A stretch of DNA of 64,000 bases from Anisakis pegreffii (lineage: Eukaryota > Nematoda > Chromadorea > Rhabditida > Anisakidae), in contig JAPYMA010002898.1 in assembly GCA_035041965.1 (NCBI GenBank), forward strand, positions 1-64,000. The letters are read 5' to 3'. Shown here in pieces: positions 25,501-36,294 of this stretch. Each line of letters starts with the position of its first letter. The first letter of the stretch is position 1. A program made the translations under genes and the position numbers. The notes under the pieces were generated by a model, which was not told the DNA's origin, did not search any database, and saw only the letters and a program-made list of their open reading frames with translations.

Positions 25501-28500
25501 ATATAATAATACTCATAACAATGGTAATAAATATTATTAATAGGAAAAGGATAGTAATGATAACGATAGCACTATGTGAAACAGTAACAATACTGAACTG
25601 AATAGCCATACGAGCAATAAAGACAAATTTGAATAAAGTGAAACGAATTGAGGACAGTAGTGAATTGTGTGCGATCTTGAACAGTTCGTGGTTGCTGTAC
25701 CGAAGTTCATCATTTGAACATGATAAGTGGATTGAGTGGCTGGACGCTGAATTGAGGAGTGTTGCGCAGAGTAACGAGAATATCAACGATGAGATCGTTT
25801 TTAACGCTAAACAGAATATCATCGCTTCATTGGCTGCTGCATCTGGCGATATTACATTGCTATCGTTCATTTCTACCGATCAAGTAAAGTGCTTTTAAAA
25901 ATCTTTTTAGTGGTTCGTTCTTCTGCCTTGGGTCCTCCGAACATTACGGGCATTGTTGAATAAAGCAACTCTCGAAATTTCGAACTTTATCCGAAAGTTT
26001 TTGATGGATGAAACAATTATTTTATTCAAGAATTATTAAGCAAATAAATTGCGAAAGTCTTTTACAGTTAGAAGATATCTGCGAAAGATTATTGAAATTG
26101 TGCATGCAGTCGTCATTAGATGCGACTGGGATCCGTCGTGTATTGCAACTTTCGGTACGACTCGGCGAACCTGCGATCGTTTCTTCATTGTCACTATCAC
26201 AAGTTTATACCAGACAGGTAGTTGACTCACTGAAATTTGACTTTGTTGCTCACAATCAGGGATGCTGAACATTACGTACCGTAAAATACCATTTGTACTG
26301 TTGGTATGCTGATGATTGAAATAATGTTTCGGGTGAATTGTTACTACATAAGGTAGAGTGTCGCGGGGATGGGAAAAAGTCAGGGACGAGGTGGTGGAAA
26401 TTCCCGGATCCCCGCAACACACTAGCATAGAGCGTCGAAATATACCGTATGCATTTTAAAGCCTGTTCATTTCACTTCTTTATCTCCGCGACAGAATTCA
26501 ATAAGAAGAAGGAGAATGTTTTTTAGGATGCAGCACAGCTTTATGAAGAAGCGTTGCTGTCCGAAAAACGAATACCGGTGTTATCGGCGCTACTCGATCA
26601 AAATGTACCATTCATTGCAACATTAGATTTGCTGAAGAAAATGCTCAATTCATGTAAAGATCAGGTGAGCTTGATTGTGTTATATTCCCAATATTCTGCT
26701 TCATCAATAGCATTTGCATTATCTGTTGTTATCATTAGCATTATGTATTGTTGTTATTCCTTTTCGTTGAATTATTCTTTCACAGTATATATTCTTGAAC
26801 TATTGAAATCCACCGTACATCATAAGGTAAATTCTTAGGATTGAGCAGCTGAATGTATTTGCAGTATTTCTTCAACAATATAATCGTTTGTCACTGTTTG
26901 GGGCGACGATTCGCACCGAGCGAAATTGATATTCATTTGATTGATCAACTCAACAAATTACTTGTATGGGCAATTAATGCATCATATTTTAGTATTTCTC
27001 TTCTTCATTCTATTTGCTGAATATCATTCATTCCCAACGAATGACTGCCATTTTTTTGATACTTAATCTCAGCTTCATTTGATGAAACAGTCATGTCAAG
27101 GAAAAACGATCCAGAGGAAATGGGAAGCCTTTTATGTAAATGTTACGAGCAGCTAACGAATTTCATTCAGTTCGGTTTGATGAATCCTAACATGATCTTA
27201 GATGATAATTACGGGTTATTAATCGATTTATTATCACGAATCGCTCGTAAAACTCCATCTCGAATAGAGAACTGCAATTGATAATAATTCTTAGCCATTA
27301 ATTGATGATGAAAATGTGAAAATATTTTCAAGTGCTCGCTTTCTGGTGGTATCAACGATTTATTGCCAGCACAATACTTCGAAATGCCTCAACCAGATGA
27401 AAAGAAATCATTCGATATAATTGCCGTGTGGGCAGTGTTATTAAATCGTGCCGAATTAGTGAAATGCTTGTGTGCGTATTCAAATCATACCGTTCCCCTT
27501 TCTATCACATTGGCTCGCGTTTCACACTCCCTCTCCCATCAGGTTATCATTCAAATTTTGCAAAATATGTTGTTCGTTTACTTATTTGTTTGTTCAACTG
27601 CTTGTTCATTCACTCGTCCATTTATTTGAAAGTAACAGACTACGGTCGCGCTATCATATAGCCGTTAATATTCTTCGTAATTGCTGCTATTGAAAGCTGA
27701 TTTCTGTTCCATGCAAAACTCATGATTCACACACTGATTAGTATTCTCTTTAATGTTGTTATTATTTCATCAGTAGAACCATTATTAAGCGTAAATGAAC
27801 TTATGAAATGCTCAATGTTGAAGACAAGAACTTGGTTTTTCTACGATAGCGGTTTCTTACGTCTATCGAAATGGCTAAGCGATCACAGTGTAGCGGTATT
27901 GGAACAGTCACATCGAGACTCACCACGTAAGACATATGCAAGCTTGTGTATGCCACTCGACTCGTTCAACGGTCTCACCTTAACCGAACTTGCTCTGCAG
28001 GTTTATTACCTTGTATCTTCATTTGGACTGTTTCATTGCGAAGCTGATTAATATAGCATCACTTTGTTTGATTGGTAATTTGATCAGTTTCGATTCCGTT
28101 CAATTCAACAATTACTCAATGGACTATTCATTACTGTCATTATTTCATAAAAAAATTTAACATTCATTGAAAAGATTTCGATAACTTTCACTAGACTCCG
28201 TTAAAAACAGGTATTCGAAAATGGTTGAAAGTGAACAATTTTCTTATATGAAGAGGATTGTAGCGATATGATTTTTCAAGAGTTACAAGAGCTTTTTTTC
28301 AGACGAATAATAAGGAATTTGTGGCGCATCGATGTTGTCAACGATGGGTTCATCGTCTCTTGTATGCGAACGTGCAGGTTAATTGCAGTAAAAATTTTCA
28401 TTAGCGAAATTTGGGAAAATGTTTCATATAAGTTTCAAGAGGTCGTTTTTTGGGAATCTTATCTCACAGATGTCTTTTGAAGTCAAAAATTTCAATAGCT

Positions 28501-31500
28501 CGTATGCAGTTGCTCGGAGTTTTCGACAATTTCTTCAAACAACATTATGATCCTCATCAGCTCTACCGATTGAATACGCATTGCTTGCTTTTGATGCAAT
28601 AATGCGTGGGGACAACCTTGACTGCATGCGATTTTCATGATTTAGTACAAGAAGAAATTTGACGCGACTTGAATTCTGGAATAACTTCATATGTACTTTT
28701 AATGTTTCGTTTTGATTTACGATAGTAATATACAACATCGATTAAGACGACGAACTCGAAAGATATATTCTTCATACCGCCATGGCTTAAAATAGTGCTG
28801 TCGTCAGTGTTCGTGTTACCGATATGGCTGTGGGTGCGACTGAGAATAACAGAACGCGATTGTAGTGATTCACTGCAGACTACCAGTCCTACTGTCGCAC
28901 TGCTGCAAAATGGCAGGAAATATAGCAAATCAAGAGTGCACTCTGCTTATAGGTCACTTTTGATTTTAAAGCGATCTACTTCTTCGTTGCACACTTTGAA
29001 TTTATTCTATCCTGTTTCGGTAGAACAGAACACCAATAGAGCAAGAACAGAACAGCTCAGATGAAACAAGGACATCGCTATCCTGATATATAATTTCGTC
29101 ATTTTTTATATTTATTGTAAGGGTTCTATGAAATTGTAGTGTAATTTCGGCGCGAAGTAGTAGTCAAAGAGATGAAGGGCTGATACTGTCGAAAGGAGAG
29201 AGTTTGGCCACACCGCAATCGGGTGTCACTTCCGTGTGCCAATCTCAAGCCCAACCGCAACAACAAGAAACTATCATTGTGCCCGATGACGTGCCCGATG
29301 TCAACACCAAATTGCTTCATCACAGCAGTAAACGTTCCGTTTATCAACAGCACTCCGTACCCATCACCACCTTCTATTCAACACCTATCGTCAAATTTTG
29401 GTTATCGCTCATCTTCCGACTTCTTCATCTATTCATATTCGCTTATGCGGTTCGTCATTGCCAACAGCTTTCTTTGATAATCTGCTACAGTTCATGGATA
29501 CACTATCATCGTTTAATAGACTATTTCTTGTATCTGATATCTGAGTCCTGTTCAAGTGACATTGTGCACATGATTAAAATTGCTGATTTTTTTTTCGGTT
29601 GCTGAATGAAAAATTCAATCTTAAGATCACTCTACCCGGTTGTGGTTCAATAACACTGGATACGTTTTTATGGATTTGGACTTTCATAATATTACTTGAA
29701 ACAGTTTGGGTCTTCTCGAATCGATTGCATCGTTGTCCTGTCATGCAGGTTGTGCTTTAGTTTCATTCCTCTCAATGCGTACCTTGAAAACATAACCACA
29801 AAAATAAGTTCAAGCTGAACAGTGCTCTGAAAGGAATAAGTTCGATCGAAATGGGTGAGAACGTTTCTTTCCATATCGTATAACCCTGTGAATTGGTTGA
29901 TCTTAATGACATCTCGTTGCATAGGAAAGATCAACTGAAAATTTTATTTTACTTTATGGAGGTAAAGTCATCCACTAACTTTCGATATAGCTTTTCGATG
30001 TAATGCTTGAAAGGAGATGAAGCAAACAATGTTAGCATTTCCGATATCATACTATAATTGTTCATCTTATGTTTCTCGCCAGTCCCTGATCAAATCATTT
30101 TTGGAGTACCGAGTTCCGAATCAGTAGTAAATTTCCATTTCGTGGACTGCTTGAATGTTTCTCGGAAGACGCGCAAATCATTTATAATACATTTGATTTA
30201 GCAAGATTCATTCTTTATTGACAGTCATTAATGCAATTTCAATTTCAATGCTGAGCAGTGGCCTCCTAGTTGATATGAAAAGTCATTAAAGCGACTCAAA
30301 AATATTAATGTCTTGCTTGGATTTTTTAATCCATTTGACATCTCAAACGATAATCTGATGTTTCAGTTGAAATGGGAACTTTTCGACATAAGTGCAATGT
30401 CAATTCAACTCTTCATCATTCTAGCTCTGAAACTTTCTGCCCAAGTTTCAAACGATTACATTGTGGTTTGCTTTATTTGATTATTTCTTTTCAATTCAAT
30501 TTCTTTCTAAGCAGTCATCACAATTCAGGGCTTACTATACCACTGAAAAATTTGCTTAGTTCCTTCGAAATTTCTTTCAGACCCCTTTATTCGGTTCCAT
30601 TCTTGAGGAATAATCGAACCATATAAGAAAGGTAGCCTGCAATATTCCTAATACCAATGACAATTTTTCCTTACTAGTTTCAGCCTCTAAATTCGGCGTA
30701 TTCAGCACGGATTGCCTCATCATTTCTACTGGTTTATTTATGCTACTCAACTCTCTTTCGCTATATACCCCTCTCAAAAACATTCGGTCCACTAATGGTG
30801 CGTATCAAACTAATGCTCACACGAGACTTCGTCAACTTTCTCATTCTTGTCGCCCTTGTTATGCTCAGGTGACTGTTATCTTCATTTTTAAGGCTACTCT
30901 TATCGCTAAGTGTCGGAGTGCAATTTATCCTGCGTTATTTTATGACAGTGATCTGTCATAAAGAAAGAAACGATTTCAACAGTTTATCGCAATTATTTCA
31001 TTACCAAATAACGTTTACTTAAATTAATGCATGCTGCTGAGTTGGTATTTATATCTCGAGCTGAATCTTGAGAAATTCACAGCATTTCGAATACGCCACA
31101 CAAACCAAAATTCCACCAGCAAAGATCGCGCTCGTGCATAAATTATCGATGAAATACTAACTAATATTTCAGTGTCTCTCTATTTCTGTGATCACCAAAT
31201 TCTTCAACTACTCATAAATATGCAGTAATTTATCGATGAGAGTTCAACGAAACATTCGTCATTTTATTTTTAGTATACTTCATATCGTTATCAAGTACTA
31301 AAGAGTTACTATGATTTCAGCAGTGCTGTGGCAGCCCAAGCGATTGTCTATCCGGATCGTCCCTCTGAATTTCACACATTTACACATTCACTTTCTTGGG
31401 CTTGGCTTTCTCTCTTTACCGTTGACCTCTCAGGTATCCTCACAATGTCTCAATTGTTAAAGAATATCGTTAACTGTGAAATTAAACGAACGAATTATCG

Positions 31501-34500
31501 AATGTCGTTAATTCTGAAGTTAAACGAATTTGTGGTTCATTGTAGTATCATACAATACTTGTGCATTTCACCATACAGAAAAGTTATTCTGCTTTTAGTA
31601 TCGGGAACGTGTAATGACCAAGGCGTATGTTTCTTAAAAGATTAACTGTCTTGATTCTTTCGAAGTTGCACGCCTGGAATCCTTGTCGTTCCCAATTCAT
31701 ATGCAGTCGGGCGTTATTGCTTCATTCCAAATGCACCCGAATAATTTGAGCCATAATGAAAAAAAAATTGAACAGTAATCAAACGTTCACCAGCAAAAAG
31801 TATCAGTCTGCCGATGCCCTCTTGAAATTCAACAATCGTTTTCTTCAAATTTGATCGCGTGCTAACACGATCAAATTGGTTCAAAAATATTAAATGGATG
31901 TTCACACGGAAAAAATCGAATGCACCTCTTATCAATATTGCAATGTCTTATGGAATAAAGAAAGCTAAAATTAAGGGATTCGCGAAACGGATACATGCAA
32001 GAAGTCGTTTTTGGGTAAACCGACAGATTATTGCACGGCGATTGGTGGATATGCGAACCATGAATGCCCGACGCAATCGTGGGCCGGTTATTTTGTTATT
32101 GTTGAATATTTGGTTCTTTTGAAACTGATTTGTTGGCCAATACTGCTCGCATTCTTTACAAAAACAGCCAGAGAGGTTAATGAAGAAGCTGATTATATTT
32201 GGAAATATCAACTATATTCACTCGTCGAGGATTTCAGGTATTCCTTAATTCAGTTGTACGTTTAGTTATCTCCTGAGTTGATATTTTTCACTTCCAATGC
32301 TTTAATCACTACTTTTAGCTGTTTCAAACCAAATTTTTCGTGCCCGAAATTCATACTGTTTGGCTACTGCATGTCTAAACTAAATTTGCATTTCATTTTC
32401 TCTCCTCTGATCATGAAAGTTCCACATAACACATTGAATTTTCATTTGTAATCAGTCATTGGATCGAATGCTTTGAAATGCATCAAAAATACTTCCTTTC
32501 CTTGAACTCATTGAAATCGATTTAGATTACGTCCAGTCCTGCCTCCTCCCTTCACACCGATCTACTTTTTGGGTTTATCATGTTGTCGTGCAACTGGTTG
32601 TTTTTCGTCATTTTTCCGTGAAGTTTCGCCGTCGTCTTCGGATCACCCTGACGTAGTAACACCTTCAACAAAATCTCACTCACAACCGGCACCACTGGCT
32701 CGTTTCGGAAACGTTTATCAAAATCCATCAGTTCCAACTGCACAAACTGGATTTATTCATTTTAAGGTTTGTTTTCTTAAGTTGAATATCTGAAACAAGT
32801 TTAGCACAGATCATCTGCAAAAAGTTACCGTTAAAATGATTCTAATGCTTTGCAGTGTTTATTTGTATCTGTTTTATAGGTAAAGTCAAGAGAGATTTGG
32901 TCAAGTGGAAACAAGTCAGCGACTGTTTGCCATTCGGAGATCAAAAGTTGTTCGAGTTCATTAAGGCAACTCAAAGATCAGATGCGTCTGATGATTGTTT
33001 CAACGAACTTCACTTCTGCCACCGCGAAAGGTTCCACAATTCAGATGCAGGAATTGGAAGATTCCAATCGCAAAATTGTCGCTGAATTATCATTGAAATT
33101 AAGGAATATGAAATACAATTTCAGTGCTAGTGCGATTTATGAATGTCGTTTTGATGAACCGCAATTGCAGATCGTTTACATTCATGGTATGGCACATCGT
33201 CACCAGTAATGTACGATTCAGAAGCGAATATCAAGAAGTTATCAGTTGAAGATCAGTACAAATCATGGAATGTGCTCATAGCAGATTACTGCCCTCCGTT
33301 CTATTGCAAACCCGTTGAGCAGTTCCCGGCTGAACAACAAAAATTCGTTGATTGTTTCACTCCGCAGGTATGATCAAAAAATTTTCTCTTCTCAGTTGTT
33401 CAATTATTTTGAGCTCTGCTGCAATTATTTCCCACAATAATGTCGAAGGTAGTGGGACTGCATTCTCATTGTGCGGCAATGGTCTTGCTTTAACATAAGT
33501 TTTATCAGAAAAATAGAGGTCCAACAAAATAACGTGTTTTGATGATGGAGAGAATGACCCTCGTAATGAGCTGCAACTACTGAGTAGTTATGTAAGCAAA
33601 TAATTTTCACTCGAAATATATGATATGACCAGAATGTGAAGTTTAGACTGCCGGTGATATACGAAAGCAGTGGAGACAGAGGCAGCAAACGGATCTGCTT
33701 CATTCATTCCATATGCCGCATATTACTCTCTCTCCATCTGGATTGCCGCTGAACCCGTTCGGTCGTAAAGGTATCGCTGGTCGCGGTGATCATTGCAGAT
33801 TCGGTCCGAATTATTACGGTGTTTTTGTGATCCTATATGGCAGTGATAATCAACAGCTGAAGGTGTGCATTATGAAACATTTCGTGTTATTTAATATGGT
33901 TCATTTGCTACTGGATTTGATAAGTCCAGTAGCAAATGGAGCAATTGAATGTAAATTTGTAGCCGTCGTTTTCCCTCAGTCAAGTTGATGGTGCTCTAAA
34001 ACAAACAGTTTGCTGTTTCTTTGTTCGACTAAATCATATAATCCATTTGCTCTCGTCACGATTATCAGAAATCTTTTAGTTCAAGTTTTAATGCGTTGAT
34101 ATTCCACTGTGAAAATTATCAGAGTTCGAAAAACTATTTGATAATACGAACATAAATAGTGGTCATTATTGATGATTCATCGAAATTTGAACAGATATTA
34201 CTCGAAAACAAGACACTACCAGCCCGATGGAGATTCGAGTGCGGTCATCGTGATGAGTCACTTGAATTGATACTGACTGATATTCTCAAAAATGAATCGG
34301 ACATCACGGTTCGTCTGTCAATTACCACTTATCATTTCCTCATTCATTTTCAAAACTTCCACTGTTCTTCTTGTTGTCTCAACTAGTTCATATGGTCCTA
34401 CATAATGATTCCCATTGGAGAGTATAATAATTGTTGCGTGAATCTAGATTTTATCAAGTCAGTGTCAACTGAACGTGGGTGAATCAGATTCTGGAGTTGC

Positions 34501-35042
34501 GCATGTTTTGAGAAGGCAGCGTGATGATTCACGCGATACGGACAACTCATGGACTGTTGTGGACGTTTGGGCCGTGCATTTGGGGTTTGACTTTTCATTA
34601 ATCTTCATTTTGAGAACGATTCTCTGCAGTATGGTTTAACATGTCAAAGCGCCTCGTGCATCATCCCAAGCGTTATAAATGAAATGACATTGATGCTATC
34701 GAAGTTCTCATTTAAAGTTATCAACTGCTTGCTAGTTCAATTTAAGCAAACTATGAGTGAAGTAATTTATTGTCGAAACAATAATCTTGATCGCATCACC
34801 TCTCATTCCTAAAGTACAAATAAGCATTTTGAATAAGCATATAGCTATTTCTGGTTTAATAAAGAAATGAATTCCGAACTCATTTTGGGATGTTCAGAAC
34901 ACGACCATTGGATTCAAGAAGAACGGTTCCTTCATACAGTTGGCATTTGGAGAATAGTTGTTCTTTATCAGCACAAGAACGTGAATTTGTAAATGCATCA
35001 CTGAAATTGCTCACTGATTCTTCACCAAGCAATCTTATGTGA
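22548..35042 (+). CDS. TRPM2-like cation channel with NUDT9-H domain
   Basis: Exons: about 22548-22835, 23948-24070, 24258-24456, 25147-25331, about 25653-25883, 26068-26217, 26527-26664, 26865-about 26991, about 27073-27246, 27370-27542, 27824-28000, 28303-28377, 28747-28952, 29140-29449, 29626-29748, 30367-30444, 30684-30868, 31321-31433, 31976-32237, 32526-32766, 32880-33123, 33171-33367, about 33686-33862, 34195-34308, 34463-34584 and 34898-35042. Almost all phases agree; the sum is about 1,510 residues (human TRPM2 is 1,503). Order: TRPM homology regions (LILSLIATGNSF, MWIVTSGEA, CGGDLCSLL), pre-S1 and S1 (PIVKFWLSLIFRL), S2, S3, S4-S5 (SKTFGPLMVRIKLMLTRDF), pore, S6, TRP helix (ADYIWKYQ), RPVLPPPF, coiled coil, NUDT9-H. 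TRPM2-type channels are ADP-ribose- and Ca2+-gated cation channels. Among C. elegans TRPMs (gon-2, gtl-1, gtl-2, ced-11), ced-11 is the one I would test as orthologue. The first exon is uncertain. Confidence 0.93.
24811..24858 (+). repeat. Degenerate telomere-like hexamers (AAGCCT/TTAGGC type)
   Basis: Seven consecutive six-base units (AAGCTT, AAGCCC, AAGTCT, GAGCGT, AAGCGT, GGGCCT, ACGTCT) match a degraded AAGCCT array, the C-rich strand of the nematode telomere repeat TTAGGC. It lies in the TRPM intron between exons 24456 and 25147. Confidence 0.5.
25043..25091. repeat. Perfect 15-bp inverted repeat
   Basis: AATTAGTGTTCGTCG at 25043-25057 is the exact reverse complement of 25077-25091, with a 19-nt GC-rich loop between. 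It sits 55 nt upstream of the acceptor of TRPM exon 25147. Confidence 0.9.
25493..25570. repeat. Period-3 low-complexity tract (ATA/GTA/ATG triplets)
   Basis: AT-rich triplet tract in a TRPM intron. Its complement is of the same NTN class as 11799-11888. Confidence 0.55.
26355..26423. repeat. GC-rich imperfect hairpin
   Basis: AGAGTGTCGCGGGGATGGGAA (26355-26375) pairs with 26401-26423, whose reverse complement is AGTGTGTTGCGGGGAT followed by CCGGGAA. That leaves two mismatched positions and one 2-nt bulge. The 25-nt loop is purine-rich. It is very GC-rich against an AT-rich intron. MITE-like element or structured RNA; which one is not determined. Confidence 0.8.
28747..32237 (+). other. Channel core of the TRPM2-like gene (pre-S1 to TRP helix)
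   Basis: Pre-S1 WLKIVLSSVFVLPIWLWV is followed by a Gln/Ser-rich linker in exon 29140 and then S1. Exon 29626 is S2 (LWIWTFIILLETVWVF). Exon 30367 is S3 (LKWELFDISAMSIQLFIIL). Exon 30684 carries S4, the S4-S5 linker and S5. Exon 31321 continues S5 into the pore helix (SAVAAQAIVYPDRPSEF, then WAWLSLFTVDLSG). Exon 31976 carries the outer pore with two cysteines (YCTAIGG ... HECPT), S6 and the TRP helix. Relative to human TRPM2, the filter FGQ position reads FTVD, and the S2/S3 Ca2+ ligands E-x2-Q and N-x2-D appear as E/T-x2-V/W and E-x2-D. Gating by Ca2+ may therefore differ; this is inference from manual alignment. Confidence 0.85.
31846..31878. repeat. Intronic hairpin with 2-nt bulge
   Basis: CAAATTTGATCGCGTG and CACGATCAAATTG pair around a CTAA loop, with small bulges. 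It lies in the TRPM intron 98 nt before exon 31976. Confidence 0.7.
32880..35042 (+). other. Coiled coil and NUDT9-H (ADP-ribose-binding) region
   Basis: Exon 32880 gives the coiled coil (IQMQELEDSNRKIVAELSLK). A 47-nt intron follows, then exons with the NUDT9-H landmarks: DYCPPFY, LHSFHM, SPSGLPLNPFGRKGIAGRG, FGPNYY, TLPARW, RDDSRDTDNSWTVVDVWAVH and YSWHLENSC ending LKLL. These line up with TRPM2 DPPFY, RSFHG, AGLPLNPMGRTGLRGRG, FGPNH, ALPGG, DDPRNTDNAW and RWQVVD. The Nudix box itself is lost: GG is AR, and the REFGEE-type helix reads LTDILKNE. ADP-ribose hydrolysis is therefore not expected, while binding remains possible. Confidence 0.9.
33902..33938. repeat. Perfect 14-bp inverted repeat
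   Basis: CATTTGCTACTGGA and TCCAGTAGCAAATG flank a 9-nt loop, 40 nt downstream of the donor of TRPM exon 33862. It could fold in the pre-mRNA. Confidence 0.9.
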
Positions 35043-36294
35043 TCGAACTCTTTTTTTATCGGTTTGTTGTTTTGATAAATACTTTCATTGAATTGATATC
35101 AGACGATGATAACAGATCCTTAAGTACTCAGAAACCGCATATCACTTTCAATTTATCACTGATTACATTTTACCGCTCAGTACTTTCATTATCTTAATAA
35201 TATCATGTCATTAATGTGTACCGGTCATCGCAATTCAATAATATTATTATCCAACCATGATGTCTCCTTGAAAAAATTTTCAGTGAATAACGTTGATTTG
35301 AATGAAGACAAATGCTGACAAATGACAAATTATCGCACATAATTTCAGATCACAACTTTGTATCATCTATCCGCAATATGTTTTAAGTCTTCCGAGTGCA
35401 AAATTTTCAATTTGATATTATTTCGTAATTGACCACAATATGGATTAATGAGAAAAGTGTGCAAAATCAAATTGAAACTTCTGCCGCTACAAATATCACA
35501 TCAAGATAGATACAACAAGCGAGTGAGTGAAAGTGTTCGTTGCAAACAACGGTAGAGTGCTCTCTTTATCGTCTGGCTGAACCGGTTGGTCATTTAGTTC
35601 AACGCATTTGTTGTGGTATATGAGCAGGTTTTGTTTGGTGTTGAAGGAGGCATCATTAAACAGAGGTTACTTTGAATACTGTTGAATAGCCTCCACCTGT
35701 ATGATGCGAAATAATCGTTAATGGCTGTCGAGGCGTTTCTCTCACGCTGTCAATCGTGAAAGAGTCATGAGGGCTGTACATCAACTCACATCAGATCTGA
35801 TTATGTAGATTGTGTTTCGGTCTGGTGGACTAAAATTGAACTGAACAAAAAATTGTGACGGAATGGCGATACTTTCGACATTTTAAGGGACTAGTGCGTG
35901 ATTTTGTTCCAGTTACTTGACAAATACGGTCAGTAATTGATCATAATGTGGTGGGGATAGTTTACGATATGATACAATCAGTTTTGCGCAATTTCCAATT
36001 TCCTCAATTCCCTTGACAATTCGTTTATATGCGTTTCCTCATCAATTCATGTTATGCATTGGCTATAGTGGCTGCATAATGGCTAACAATATCCCATTAA
36101 AGATATATGTACTGAGTGTAACGTAATTAATTAATTTATATGCAAAGGATGGTATTATAACTAGTATAGTATTATATGCAGTAGTATTATAGCCATTCGT
36201 TTCACATTCTCAGAAAAGTGAAAATTACTCATTGAATTGCAACTGATTCGATCATCAAATATTGTTACATCGATATTGCTACTATTATATCGAG

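Noticed and set aside
28510..28610. Possible extra TRPM exon (MQLLGVFDNFFKQHYDPHQL)
   Set aside because: No donor before its stop, and the flanking exons 28377 and 28747 already join in phase with the expected TRPM spacing.
29850..29940. Alternative S3 segment (KWVRTFLSISYNPVNWLIL) for the TRPM channel
   Set aside because: It looks like an S2-S3 linker but cannot be joined in phase on either side. The exon at 30367-30444 fits S3 with good splice sites and phase 0 at both ends.
32855..33085. Alternative frame across TRPM exon 32880 (GKVKRDLVKWKQVS...)
   Set aside because: It needs a phase-1 entry, but the upstream exon ends in phase 0. The chosen frame gives the coiled coil and leads into NUDT9-H.
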